64,000 bases of DNA. Origin: Bacillota bacterium. Lineage in GTDB: Bacteria; Bacillota; Clostridia; Lachnospirales; Lachnospiraceae. This document shows, one piece after another, positions 41,405 to 51,265 of this stretch (position 1 is its first letter; each line of letters opens with the position of its first letter). The position numbers and the translations under genes are program-made. The stretch spans positions 186,001 through 250,000 of the forward strand of contig JAEWAK010000012.1 of NCBI GenBank assembly GCA_023391695.1. Reading direction: 5' to 3'. The notes under the pieces are model-generated. The model did no database searches. It was not told the DNA's origin and was given only the letters and a program-made list of their open reading frames with translations.

Positions 41405-44400
41405 TTACGGAAGCTCGATACGGAATACGTTTACTTTATTATCATAAAAAGACGTGACCCCCTCAATATAAGAAACAATTGCATTAATCTCTGCTATAAA
41501 TACACCGTCTTCACGTACATAGGGCTCCCCGTTCAAAAGATTTTCTTCCCCGTTTACAAACAGATGCGTACGCCCCTTTTCCGCTGTCACTGTTTTGCCT
41601 TTTGATGTCAGGGTAAGAACACCCTTACCGGAATCATACCGGTAATCAAATAATTCAGGGCGTGCGTTTTTTATACGTTCCAATATAAAGAGAATGGGAC
41701 TGTAAATGCTGCCGTGATCTAATATACTGAAAATCCCCCGGGTATCCGGCTCCTGTCCGTCCACCAGGATCTTGCAGTATATTTTATCCGAAGGTTTATA
41801 TTTAACCCGGTCCGCCTCCGGTATGGCCTCGAAGGGATAAATACTTACCGGCGTAACCTCCGGATAGGAAGGAGGGATGTACTGGGGATGCTTAAGGGTA
41901 AGTGCTCCCAATTCCCAAGGCCGGCTCCGAATCGTAACCGAGGCTTCGGGAACTCCGGACATCCGCGCAGTCAGACGAATGTCCCCCGCCTTTTCGGTAG
42001 AGCGTATGAAAACCCGGTTATTACCGCATTCCGCATAAACATAGTTTTGACGGATAACGCTGTCCTCCTTTCCAAACCCATTGAAACGTCCGCTATTATA
42101 CCCGCCAAGGAAAATTCCTTCCCCCTCCGTTTTAAAATCGATCCGGTCACAGGCAATCGGATAAAGACGGTCTTTTTCATCCAGTACTTCCACATCAACA
42201 CAGGCGATATCCGTTCCGTCCGCTAAAAGCCCCTGCCGGCCCGTATGTACCGTCAGTCTTAATTTGGAGGGGAAAGAAACGGTCTCAATTGTATCCGCTG
42301 CCGCCGTATCTCCCCGGTAGTCATATCCCTTTGCGGTAATAAAGCCGGATTGTGTGATATCAATATGGGGAAAAGGAAAAACAAAAGTATCTATGGGTTT
42401 ATCACAAACTCCCGTTAATTTTCCGTTAATATAAAGTTCAATTTTGGTTATGGAGTAACTGCCAAGAACATAGACTGTCTTATCCTTTGGATTGCGGAAG
42501 GCATATTCTCCGGTCTTCCCCCAGTGGGTCCCGTCAAAGGATTTTACCGCATACCGATAATTGCGTCCGTCTTCTGCAGGATAATTCCAGTGTCCTATAA
42601 TCTTCACACTCGGGACAGTCGACTGCAAGGTACGAAAAACGTCAAAACTCTGCTTTTTGATACGCACCGGGTCCACACGTCCGCTCATTCGCGCATTTTC
42701 ACTGGCTGCCTGTCTCCCGTGCTGTGCAGAATCCGTCCAGCACAATGCCGCCGCAGCGGAATATAAATTCTTACCGGAGGCTCCGCCGATACGGTCAATG
42801 AAAAACTCGGCATATCCCCTGGCAGCACACAGGGCAAGGTCCTCCGAGGTCAAATCATAGCAGTCACCGCCGGGCTGCTTCCTTCCGCCCCGCCCAAGCC
42901 ACAGATTATCATAATCAAAATCCGGCGGCGTAAAATCATCCCAGACACGCCTTGGGGCTTCTTCCCGGAGGTATTCCGTTTCCGTAACCGGCATTTTTTC
43001 AGACTGAAAACGTCCGGCATGGCGGTTTAACATGGTTCCTGTATACTCCGCCTCACTGACAACCTCTTCCGTATTAATGGTGCGGCAGCCCATGAACCTG
43101 CCGCCGTTTGGATCAAGCTTTTCTTTCAGCAGGCGCATTTCCCGCATATGCTCCTTATTGATTGCATTATTTCCCGCCTCCCAGAAAAGGATGGAAGGGC
43201 TGTTTCTGAAATAAATAATTACATCACGCATTAATTCAACACGCTGGTCCCACTGTCTTCCGAAGTTTTCCCGTTCCTTATCCCCTGCAGGCTGTGTACA
43301 TACAATACCATAACGGTCAAAGGAGCGGATATCGGCGGGGCAGCCCGCCACATGCATAAAGCGGATATGGTTGGCATTGCTTTCACGTATCAGCTTTGCA
43401 TCCATATCTTTAAGCCAGTCGGGGGCAGTCCCGATCACAGCCCATTCATTGGCAGCACGCTGTGCATAACCGGTAAGCCAGATGCGGGTGTCATTTATCA
43501 TCAACCCGTCCTTATTATCATAGGAAACCTTTCTGAAACCGGTAACCGTTGTGACCGAATCCAGTATATTTCCATCCTGTATGAGCTTTGTATGTACCGT
43601 ATAGAGGTACGGATCCTCCGGTGACCAGAAGCGCAGCTCTGCGATTAATGCGGCAGCTTTTACCGCAGTGACCGCAACAGAGTCAGTTGCCGCAGGCCCT
43701 GTTTCATCTTCAGCCAGAGGTATATAACTCTCTCCTTCTTTTCGGTAAGCGTCCCGGGGAGTAATGGATAAGGGCGGATAAGCAGGAAGATTTTCCGCAG
43801 CCGGAACGAATGATTTTTCTGATATTATGCGTCCTGTTTCTTTCCCTTTATGGTCATAGAGGATAGATTCCAGCAGGACCGCTTTATCCGTACCGGTCTC
43901 GTTCCTGATTTCCGCTTCGATATGAATAAATGCTTTTTTCTGTTTGATATCGTAATTTGTTCCAAAAATATAAACTCCCTTCGTCTGAAGATTGCTGTAG
44001 ATCGGCAGTGTGATATAAAGTTTGGGCTTTACATGGAGTCTTACATTCTTGGAAAGTCCGCCAACGGACGGATTAAAATCATTGCAGTTCCAGAAAAACC
44101 CCACACCTCTGGCTGATTCAGGAATGTTCTCAGGCGCAGATAAGGAACTGAAGAAGGAACCTGGTACGGCATCCGTATGATTCGGCGTCTCCGCCCCAAA
44201 ATAATCCAGATTTCTGGTCGAGGTATTATCCGTGGCAACGGCAATAAGATTTTCTGATTCATATTCCACATAAGGCGTTAAATCAAAGGCAAAGGGAGCA
44301 ACGCCTGCCTCGTAATAACCTGCCATTTCCCCGTTTATATACAGATAACAGGTTTGCCTGACGCCCTCAAATTCTATCAGGACCTTTTTACCGCTGTGCT

Positions 44401-44713
44401 CTGCGGGAAGACGGAACCATTTTTTGTAAAAGGCAAAAGTCCTCTTTTGTCCGCTGCCGGCATCTTGGATGCGGGCAACGAACAGGTCGCTGTCATTAAA
44501 GGTATGAGGAAGCCCTACGGTTTCCCAGCCTTTTTCTTCATATTCCTTATCATAGAAAAACCGGCCGGCAGTATCCTTCCATGCATCCAAAGCTTTTGGA
44601 AGGGGAAAGGCATCGGCAAGCTTGAACTTCCATTCATAATTAAAATTATAAACCTGGGCATTACATGAAACCGGCGATAAAGCGGTGATAGCGGTAATAT
44701 TATTTTTTTGCAT
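41405..44713 (-). CDS. GH2-family protein with altered acid/base motif and C-terminal copper amine oxidase-like domain
   Basis: 1102 residues from the ATG at 44711-44713 (AGGAG site). N-terminal GH2 jelly-roll and Ig-like domains (FAFYKKWFRLPAEHSGKKVL; GVGFFWNCND) lead to a TIM barrel starting around TRIWLTGYAQRAANEW. The acid/base motif, usually GNE, reads FWEAGNNAINKE (Asn at residue 516, codon 43166-43168). The nucleophile region is MPVTETEYLREEAP. C-terminal Ig-like domains and a final ~60 residues (GKTVTAEKGRTHLFVNGE, then AEINAIVSYIEG) resemble copper amine oxidase N-domain modules. No signal peptide is visible. It lies upstream of the relic and downstream of PL11, so a rhamnogalacturonan-linked role is likely, but activity is uncertain given the Glu-to-Asn change. 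Confidence 0.78.
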   Translation of the reverse strand: MQKNNITAITALSPVSCNAQVYNFNYEWKFKLADAFPLPKALDAWKDTAGRFFYDKEYEEKGWETVGLPHTFNDSDLFVARIQDAGSGQKRTFAFYKKWFRLPAEHSGKKVLIEFEGVRQTCYLYINGEMAGYYEAGVAPFAFDLTPYVEYESENLIAVATDNTSTRNLDYFGAETPNHTDAVPGSFFSSLSAPENIPESARGVGFFWNCNDFNPSVGGLSKNVRLHVKPKLYITLPIYSNLQTKGVYIFGTNYDIKQKKAFIHIEAEIRNETGTDKAVLLESILYDHKGKETGRIISEKSFVPAAENLPAYPPLSITPRDAYRKEGESYIPLAEDETGPAATDSVAVTAVKAAALIAELRFWSPEDPYLYTVHTKLIQDGNILDSVTTVTGFRKVSYDNKDGLMINDTRIWLTGYAQRAANEWAVIGTAPDWLKDMDAKLIRESNANHIRFMHVAGCPADIRSFDRYGIVCTQPAGDKERENFGRQWDQRVELMRDVIIYFRNSPSILFWEAGNNAINKEHMREMRLLKEKLDPNGGRFMGCRTINTEEVVSEAEYTGTMLNRHAGRFQSEKMPVTETEYLREEAPRRVWDDFTPPDFDYDNLWLGRGGRKQPGGDCYDLTSEDLALCAARGYAEFFIDRIGGASGKNLYSAAAALCWTDSAQHGRQAASENARMSGRVDPVRIKKQSFDVFRTLQSTVPSVKIIGHWNYPAEDGRNYRYAVKSFDGTHWGKTGEYAFRNPKDKTVYVLGSYSITKIELYINGKLTGVCDKPIDTFVFPFPHIDITQSGFITAKGYDYRGDTAAADTIETVSFPSKLRLTVHTGRQGLLADGTDIACVDVEVLDEKDRLYPIACDRIDFKTEGEGIFLGGYNSGRFNGFGKEDSVIRQNYVYAECGNNRVFIRSTEKAGDIRLTARMSGVPEASVTIRSRPWELGALTLKHPQYIPPSYPEVTPVSIYPFEAIPEADRVKYKPSDKIYCKILVDGQEPDTRGIFSILDHGSIYSPILFILERIKNARPELFDYRYDSGKGVLTLTSKGKTVTAEKGRTHLFVNGEENLLNGEPYVREDGVFIAEINAIVSYIEGVTSFYDNKVNVFRIELP

Positions 44714-44766
44714 AAACAATCTCCTGAATTTTTATAAATAATGGTCTATTCCGTCACTACGGTTCT

Positions 44767-44838
44767 AAAGTGTGTTTGAAAAATGCTTGTGACGTAGCAT
44801 GCCGCAAAGTGAAGCGTTCAGAACGGTGCAATGATTTC
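44767..44838. mobile_element. Palindromic MITE-like element, copy B (internally deleted)
   Basis: About 72 bp. The left part AGTGTGTTTGAAAAATGCTTGTG matches the left end of copy A (30581-30604). The right part CCGCAAAGTG-AAGCGTTCAGAACGG and GTGCAATGA matches the right end, with about 85 bp missing between. The right end runs into the 3' end of the PL11 gene and provides its stop codon (44818-44820). Confidence 0.72.
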
Positions 44839-47322
44839 ACCAGGAAACTCCTCCGCAGTTAACATTAAGGGCAGCACATATTTCCAATCAATATCCGATG
44901 CAAAGTAAAACTTTGTATATCCCGGCTGGTTATAACAGTTATTCTGCCAGGCAACGGCAGTGCGGTATTGAATATCATGCATTAATGTAAATAATTTATG
45001 GCTGGTAATATCCGTACAGGTAAAAATGCGGATAGCCGAATTATCGGCCTTACGTAGAAGCAGTTCCTCTCTCCAGTCCCCGAATATATCCGCTATCAGG
45101 CAGGCATTTCCTTTCGTCCCATTATTAACTGCCACATCCTGGGGCATCAGCAGGATTCCATGGGTATTATCATTAATAACCCCCTGATGCTTCCCGAAAA
45201 TATCGGTACCGTCCAGAATCTGGGTGCTCATATCGGCTGCCCAGCGAATGCTCTGGTTGGTTCCCGGCATTTTGTCCGGAAGTACCTCCCCGGTGCAGGA
45301 GCGCACCTTCGTAACCCAGGTTTCCAGCCCCCTGACACCGGGGTTGATGTCACCTACCATACAGCGACCCAGATCTTTTTCTGCGTATTCTCCATAAATG
45401 ACCTCTCCGTTTTGTGCGTCCCGGAGTGCATAGCCGTAAGGGACGGATTTTCCGCCTTCGAATACATTGAATATCTCAAGCCCCGGACGGTCCGGATCAA
45501 TGTCGGCCACATGCATGGCGTCGCCATGGCCGAATTTGGCGTAACGGCCGTCGGGCAGATAACCGTAGCTGCTGTACAGGATGCTGCCGTCATGGTCAAT
45601 TACTGCCGCTCCGTAGATAATCTCCTGATATCCGTCTCCGTCCACATCTGCTGTTGAAAGGCTGTGATTGCCCTGTCCCGCAAGGATTCCGTAGACCGGA
45701 TCACTGCCCTGACCTCCATGGGGACTGGCCTGGAAAGGGTTGGCCATTGGCAGAAAACCGCTGTCAATACCCCAGTATTTCTTAAAATGCCCGTCAAAAA
45801 AGGAATAGGCGGTAACGGTTGATCTGGTATAATATCCCCTGCATAGGATCAGATAAGGTCTTTCCCCGTCCAGATATGCCACACCGGATAAAAAGCGGTC
45901 GACCCGGTTGCAGGGTTCAATCCTGCTCATGGCATAATCCCCCCAGAGCAGTCCGTCATCTACACGGCCGTAAGGGAATTTAATTGTCTCAAGTTCCCCG
46001 CCGTCACCTGCAAACATGGTTAAATATTCCGGGCCGGTAAATATAAAACCTTCAAATTTCCTTAACTGGTTTTTTTCATTTCTTTTTGGTGCATATTCAT
46101 CCATAAAGTAATTGACTAGTTCCAGTGCATCCCGTTCCTTCAAAGGATAGGAATAACTTGGCCCGATTCCAAAACATTCCTCCAGGGTATCCGGCCAACG
46201 TCCGGCTTTTACCTCCTTATGTTCACGCCAGCCCATAAATAACTCAACCAGATGTTTAACGTAATCGTCATTGCTGCAGCGGTAATCGTCATCATGGCTA
46301 TAACCCGCTTTTCTGTCCTCCTCCGGCATGGTGATACAGGCTTCCGATTCGAGGCTTCCGTCCTTTCCAAAACGTGTCATCTTCGTTCCGGGTGCAGTTT
46401 TTACGCATATCTCTGCCCTCCCGTCCCCGTCAAAATCATATACCATAAACTGGGTATAATGGGCTCCGGCACGGATATTTTTTCCCATATCCAGACGCCA
46501 GAGAATGGTGCCGTCAAGTTTATAGCAGTCAATAATGCAGTTTCCGGTATAGCCTGTATGGGATACATCCTTTGAATTGGTGGGATCCCATTTGACGATA
46601 AATTCGTATTCACCGTCATTGTCCACATCGCCGGCACTCATGTCATTGGCGGTATAAGTGAAACTGTTTCCAGACGGCGTCACCCCTGCCGCAGGAATTT
46701 TAAGAGGCAGGTCTATATAATTTTCACCGGAGGAAAAAGCCTTTACTTCCCTGCTTTTAACGGCAGCCACATCCTTTAATTCTTTTAATTTATGTACGGC
46801 AGTTCCGTCTTTTTCATCCGGAAGAACCGGTTCAACACAATATAAGTCCTCCATGGTTCCTTCCCGGTCAAGATAGTTTGTGCTGTCGGTTACGAATGAA
46901 AGGAATTTTCCGTTTCTGTATACGTTAAAATTAACACCGGTTAAACCCGTATCACTGCAGCCGTTTACTTCATTTAACATCAGCCTCCAGCTTAAGAAGA
47001 TTCCTTTTGGTACTTTTGCCGCAATTAACCCTCTGCTTAATTTCTCCAGCTGCTCCTGAAACACTTTTTTAACCGGTGTCCTTATTACTTGGCTGACAGT
47101 GACTTCCGCTCCCTCCCTTACTGCCGTAACTTTAAAATAATGATTTACATGGGTCGCTTTTTTTACGACCGCTTCCGTTCCATCCGTTTCGGCAACACAC
47201 TGATACCGCACCGTCCTGGTATCCTTATCGGCCCAGTAAAGGCGGTATCTTTCAGCCTGTTCACAGCTCTCCCATGCTAATTTTACATAGGAATCTTCCA
47301 GTTCCCTGATCCATAATTTCAT
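44818..47322 (-). CDS. PL11 rhamnogalacturonan lyase (YesW/YesX family)
   Basis: 834 residues from the ATG at 47320-47322, whose ribosome site is weak; the frame is open for 60 codons more upstream. A fibronectin-like N-terminal part precedes the PL11 domain, an eight-bladed propeller beginning RGLIAAKVPKGIFLSWR. Calcium-binding sequences are visible, such as AGDVDNDGEYEFIVKWDPTN, YDFDGDGRAEICVKTAPGT, ADVDGDGYQEIIYGA and HVADIDPDRPGLEIF. Such enzymes cleave the rhamnose-galacturonate bond of rhamnogalacturonan I. The lack of a signal peptide favours a cytosolic, YesX-like exo role. The final five codons and stop (IAPF then TGA) lie within a MITE-like element, so the native C-terminus has been replaced. 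Confidence 0.9.
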   Translation of the reverse strand: MKLWIRELEDSYVKLAWESCEQAERYRLYWADKDTRTVRYQCVAETDGTEAVVKKATHVNHYFKVTAVREGAEVTVSQVIRTPVKKVFQEQLEKLSRGLIAAKVPKGIFLSWRLMLNEVNGCSDTGLTGVNFNVYRNGKFLSFVTDSTNYLDREGTMEDLYCVEPVLPDEKDGTAVHKLKELKDVAAVKSREVKAFSSGENYIDLPLKIPAAGVTPSGNSFTYTANDMSAGDVDNDGEYEFIVKWDPTNSKDVSHTGYTGNCIIDCYKLDGTILWRLDMGKNIRAGAHYTQFMVYDFDGDGRAEICVKTAPGTKMTRFGKDGSLESEACITMPEEDRKAGYSHDDDYRCSNDDYVKHLVELFMGWREHKEVKAGRWPDTLEECFGIGPSYSYPLKERDALELVNYFMDEYAPKRNEKNQLRKFEGFIFTGPEYLTMFAGDGGELETIKFPYGRVDDGLLWGDYAMSRIEPCNRVDRFLSGVAYLDGERPYLILCRGYYTRSTVTAYSFFDGHFKKYWGIDSGFLPMANPFQASPHGGQGSDPVYGILAGQGNHSLSTADVDGDGYQEIIYGAAVIDHDGSILYSSYGYLPDGRYAKFGHGDAMHVADIDPDRPGLEIFNVFEGGKSVPYGYALRDAQNGEVIYGEYAEKDLGRCMVGDINPGVRGLETWVTKVRSCTGEVLPDKMPGTNQSIRWAADMSTQILDGTDIFGKHQGVINDNTHGILLMPQDVAVNNGTKGNACLIADIFGDWREELLLRKADNSAIRIFTCTDITSHKLFTLMHDIQYRTAVAWQNNCYNQPGYTKFYFASDIDWKYVLPLMLTAEEFPGEIIAPF

Positions 47323-47539
47323 ATTAAAATCGCCGGGCAGGTTTTGTCCCGGCTTTCCTCCCTTTCTACTACACTTGCCGCCCGGTAAGTCCTTCACCGA
47401 AAAGCACCGGTTACATAATGGGCTGAGCAGTATGGCCTTAATAAACTCTGGCAAAAGAATCCGGCGGATCCTGTCCGCAGTGCATATCAGGCCATCTTGC
47501 AACAGCCCTGCAGGTTTTTATTTATCTCTTCTTCCGGTA

Positions 47540-49150
47540 TTAATTTCCCGCTGCATGATATAGTTCATTCATTTCCTGAATCACTTTATCTCCGCCGCTT
47601 CGAAGCCATTGGTCTTTCGCCTCCTGAAGGCCTACATCATCAATTTCTCCCATGATATACTTGGTTCTGGCATCCCCGATAATCGTCTCCAAAGCACTGC
47701 CCAGTTCCGTATAGGTTTCTGAAATATATGGAGCTCCATAGTTCGGGACAACATACTGAATATTATCTTCCTGAACTTTTGCTTCCATTAATCTGATTTC
47801 TGTTTCGACCGGTACTTTTTGCAGACGCTTTGCCTCTTCTTCGGGACTGATAAAGTAAGATAACAGCTGGTTCATGCCACTTTTAAAATCATAGATCGGA
47901 AATCCCTTTTCCGTTTTTTCTTCTTCCGTATATAAAACACCATAGCCGTTTTCATCTACATAATAGTTTTCACCTTCATAACCGAATTCTATGAGTTTTA
48001 ACATTTCGGCATCACTCATATCATCTATAAATTGCAGCGTTCTTTTCAATTCTTCTTCCGTAGTAATTTTTTGCTTGGAAATTGTAATTAAATCACTGTA
48101 ACCGGAAGTAGGATAAGTCCTTTTGCCATAGCCGGCATCAATACAGCCGATTATTTTCGTCTGGGCCGGAATCCCTTCCTCCTCAAAATATTCCTGATTC
48201 CGTCTGAAACGGTCAACTACATCTGCCGTCGCACCCGCTGTACCGTTTCTTAACAGCAAGTCATCCCAGTCACCGCTGGCAACTGTAGCAAAATCAGGAT
48301 TTATGAGACCTTCCGAATAAATCTTCCGGAACCAGGCCAATGCATTATCGTATTCCTCCGTCATATGGGCCGGAGTCAAATCACCGTTGTCATCGATTCC
48401 CCATCCGTTGGGAGCACCGAACCATACCTGCATAATATTCCAGGTTCCGGCATAGTCGGTAATACCAAGTCCATAGGTATCATCCTTACCGTTACCGTCC
48501 GGATCGTCATAAGTAAAGCCGGTCAGCATGTCATACAACTCATCCAGGGTTTCCGGCTCTTTTAATCCCAGGTTATTCAGCCAGTCAAGACGGTATCCGA
48601 AACCGTTCCGGCCAAGGCCCCTGGAACGGGGTACTCCATAAAGCTTCCCGTTAATGGAAGCGTTTAAGAATACCGTCTCCGAAATCTGGGAGAGATTCTG
48701 ATAATCCTTGATATAATCAGAAATATCCCAGAACTCCTCATTTTTCACCGCACTTAAAAACTCCGGCGATTTACCGGTAATTAAAATGGAAGGAATATCC
48801 GAAGAAGCTAATAACAATGCCAGTTTTTCATAATACATATTCAAATCGTAAAAAATAAACTCCAGTTCGGTATTCGTATAGGTTTCAATGTCCTTGTAAA
48901 AACGCTGTGTCAATTCTTCCCCGTCATGCTCATTGGTACCGTAAGGAAGCATGACACTCAGCTTTAACGGCGGCTGCTTGTTTTCATCGGTTTCCGCTGT
49001 ACCGGCAGTTTTGGTATCTTCTCCTGTTTCTGTGACCTGTGATGTAACGGAAAAAGAATCCGTGTCTCCCTCTTTTTTGCATCCGGCAAATGACAGTACG
49101 GTTAACACCGCTATCATTGCCCAAATCCAAAATTTTTTTCTTTTTTTCAT
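47540..49150 (-). CDS. Sugar ABC transporter solute-binding lipoprotein
   Basis: 536 residues from the ATG at 49148-49150 (AAAGGAGG site). The lipobox LSFAGC ends the signal peptide. The mature protein is clearly similar to the binding protein at 33775-35379: both contain DDPDGNGKDDTYGLGI-type sequences, a late KQ/DQWL(R/D)(S/R)GGD block and an ELYH/ELYQ ending. It should bind oligosaccharides for the overlapping permease pair upstream. It ends 217 bases before the PL11 start. No ATPase gene is present. Confidence 0.9.
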   Translation of the reverse strand: MKKRKKFWIWAMIAVLTVLSFAGCKKEGDTDSFSVTSQVTETGEDTKTAGTAETDENKQPPLKLSVMLPYGTNEHDGEELTQRFYKDIETYTNTELEFIFYDLNMYYEKLALLLASSDIPSILITGKSPEFLSAVKNEEFWDISDYIKDYQNLSQISETVFLNASINGKLYGVPRSRGLGRNGFGYRLDWLNNLGLKEPETLDELYDMLTGFTYDDPDGNGKDDTYGLGITDYAGTWNIMQVWFGAPNGWGIDDNGDLTPAHMTEEYDNALAWFRKIYSEGLINPDFATVASGDWDDLLLRNGTAGATADVVDRFRRNQEYFEEEGIPAQTKIIGCIDAGYGKRTYPTSGYSDLITISKQKITTEEELKRTLQFIDDMSDAEMLKLIEFGYEGENYYVDENGYGVLYTEEEKTEKGFPIYDFKSGMNQLLSYFISPEEEAKRLQKVPVETEIRLMEAKVQEDNIQYVVPNYGAPYISETYTELGSALETIIGDARTKYIMGEIDDVGLQEAKDQWLRSGGDKVIQEMNELYHAAGN

Positions 49151-49299
49151 ACTCAATTCCTCCTTTTTATTATGCCGGAACTTGAAGTACCAGGCTTGGA
49201 GCCGGTTTAAAACCAAGCAATTTCCATACCTTAAATCAATCCCGGCACATAAATATAATAATTTATGCAAAAGGTATCTCCCTTTACACCATACTGACA

Positions 49300-50346
49300 T
49301 TACTCGCCGGTAATACCGGTCCTTTCAATCCCCTGCATGAACTTTCGCTGGGCAAAGGCAAAAAAGAACAGAACAGGCGCGCTGATTAAGGTTGTTCCTG
49401 CCATAATAACCGCGTTGTTGACGGTATCTTCACCGCCTTCCATACCAAGGCTTGCCATTAAGTCAAATAATTCTTCCGGAGGTGCATTGACAACGGATAT
49501 AATCTGGTTAATCCGGGGCGGCAAAAATCCCAGTACGCTTTTCGATATATAAATTCCGGGCTCATAGAAATCATTCCAGTGCCATACCACGGATAAAACC
49601 AGGGCTACGACCAAAGTCGACTGCGCCAGGGGAAAAACAACTTTCCAATAGGTCTTTAAGAAGCCGCAGCCGTCAATGAGAGCGGCATTCTCCAGATCTC
49701 TCGGCAAAGTCAGGTAAAACTGCCGGAATAAAAAGATATACAGGGCCCCCTTAAACCCAAAGCCAAAAAAGGTTGGAAGAATTAACGGAAGATAGGTATC
49801 AATCCAACCGAAATTCGTATACGTTAAATATAATGGTATGATGATCGTCTGTACCGGAACAATAAATGCCAGTATAACACAGGCAAATAAAAACTTTTTA
49901 AACGGAAAATTGAATCTGGCAAAACCGTATCCGATAAAAGAACATGCCAAAATATGTCCCAGGGAAGCCAACACCGTAACAAGGGCGGAATTTTTAAAAT
50001 ATACCGGGAATTTTAAAATATCCCAGGCTATATAATAATTTTCGAATCTTAATTCCGTGGGGATCCACTGTACGGCTAAATTACTTAGATCAGCGCCGGA
50101 CTTTAATGATGTTACAACCATAAATAAAAACGGATATATAAAAACAAAGGCTAACCCGATCAAAAGAATATACAGTATCAGGCGTGACAATAAAGCCCGC
50201 AGCCTGGAAGCTGCCGAAAAATATCGGTATACCCTTACCATACGGTACCAAAACCCAGGGTGCTTCTCCAAAAACTGACTAGCCCTGATATTTCTTCGCT
50301 TTGCGGCCGATCTCGATAACTTTACGATGTTTACCTTGTCTGTCAC
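49300..50346 (-). CDS. Carbohydrate ABC transporter permease
   Basis: 348 residues from a GTG at 50344-50346 with GAGGTG at 7 bases, despite overlapping the upstream permease gene by 68 bases. The first ~55 residues are a basic cytosolic extension; then six helices, with the EAA loop LPRDLENAALIDGCGFLKTYWKVVFPLAQST and the C-terminal QRKFMQGIERTGITGE. This is a CUT1-family inner-membrane component, partner of the preceding gene. A later start would remove the extension, but no better ribosome site was found. Confidence 0.9.
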   Translation of the reverse strand: MTDKVNIVKLSRSAAKRRNIRASQFLEKHPGFWYRMVRVYRYFSAASRLRALLSRLILYILLIGLAFVFIYPFLFMVVTSLKSGADLSNLAVQWIPTELRFENYYIAWDILKFPVYFKNSALVTVLASLGHILACSFIGYGFARFNFPFKKFLFACVILAFIVPVQTIIIPLYLTYTNFGWIDTYLPLILPTFFGFGFKGALYIFLFRQFYLTLPRDLENAALIDGCGFLKTYWKVVFPLAQSTLVVALVLSVVWHWNDFYEPGIYISKSVLGFLPPRINQIISVVNAPPEELFDLMASLGMEGGEDTVNNAVIMAGTTLISAPVLFFFAFAQRKFMQGIERTGITGE

Positions 50347-51259
50347 GCTTCTTCACCTCCTCTACTTCATTGGTATGTATATAACCTTTCAGAATTCCAA
50401 ATATACCTGCTACCACCAGACCGATAAATCCAAAATAGATCCATCCCATGGCCGCACCATAGTCGAACTGGGCTTTTGTAAAACCATAGCTGTTAATGTA
50501 TTCCAGCATCGGATTCCGGATGTTGGTGAAGGAATCCACAATGGTAAATATAAGATTTAATAATATCATGGGTGATATCATGGGAATGGTGACCTTCCAG
50601 AACATTTCCCACTCGGTAGCACCGTCGATCTTTGCCGCTTCGTAAAGTGCCGGAGAAATACTCTGCAGCCCGGCTAAAAACAGCAGTATCTGTACTCCTG
50701 ACCCCCACAGGACGGAGACAATCACCCCAAAAATGGTCTGGACTCCGCTTACGACAGAAGCCCCGAAGTAATTCAGTATGTTATAAGGTATAATGCTGCC
50801 GTCCTCTATGGATAACACCTCTTTATCCACACCCTGGTTTAGCAGCTGCCGCATAACTTCACCGGTTCCTAATAAAAAAGGTATAAAAAACGCGATTCGA
50901 AACAGTGCTCTGCCTTTCATATTTTTATTGATAAGTATGGATATGATCAGAGATAAAATGATGGTCAGGGGGAATTCGATCAAAGTATCCCTTATTACCT
51001 GCAAAAACATGGGTATAAAATCCGGATCCAGTAAAAAGGCACGTGTATAATTCTGAACCCCTGCCCAGGTGATCTGAAAACCGACAATGTTTTTTAAATG
51101 GCCGAAGCTTAATCTTAAGGACATATAAACCGGATAAATGAAGAAAAGGCATAACCCTACAATAAAAGGGGAAACAAACACAAGTCCTTTCAGCTTATCC
51201 TTTGCTGCTTTGGTTAACCGGATTTTTTTCTTATCTTTTATGTAAACTGCTTTATCCAT
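50279..51259 (-). CDS. Sugar ABC transporter permease
   Basis: 326 residues, six helices, with KLKGLVFVSPFIVGLCLFFIYPVYMSLRLSF at the N-terminus and the EAA loop LYEAAKIDGATEWEMFWKVTIPMISP. The C-terminal ~25 residues are highly basic. AAGGACT precedes the ATG, and the gene starts 6 bases after the DUF5696 stop, so it belongs to the same operon. It forms the CUT1 permease pair with the overlapping gene downstream. Confidence 0.9.
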   Translation of the reverse strand: MDKAVYIKDKKKIRLTKAAKDKLKGLVFVSPFIVGLCLFFIYPVYMSLRLSFGHLKNIVGFQITWAGVQNYTRAFLLDPDFIPMFLQVIRDTLIEFPLTIILSLIISILINKNMKGRALFRIAFFIPFLLGTGEVMRQLLNQGVDKEVLSIEDGSIIPYNILNYFGASVVSGVQTIFGVIVSVLWGSGVQILLFLAGLQSISPALYEAAKIDGATEWEMFWKVTIPMISPMILLNLIFTIVDSFTNIRNPMLEYINSYGFTKAQFDYGAAMGWIYFGFIGLVVAGIFGILKGYIHTNEVEEVKKRDRQGKHRKVIEIGRKAKKYQG

Positions 51260-51265
51260 AGTCCT

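Noticed and set aside
47323..47502. A longer PL11 protein starting at 47502
   Set aside because: The extra 60 codons carry no domain or clear signal peptide and the upstream start lacks a ribosome site, although the chosen ATG also has only a weak one.
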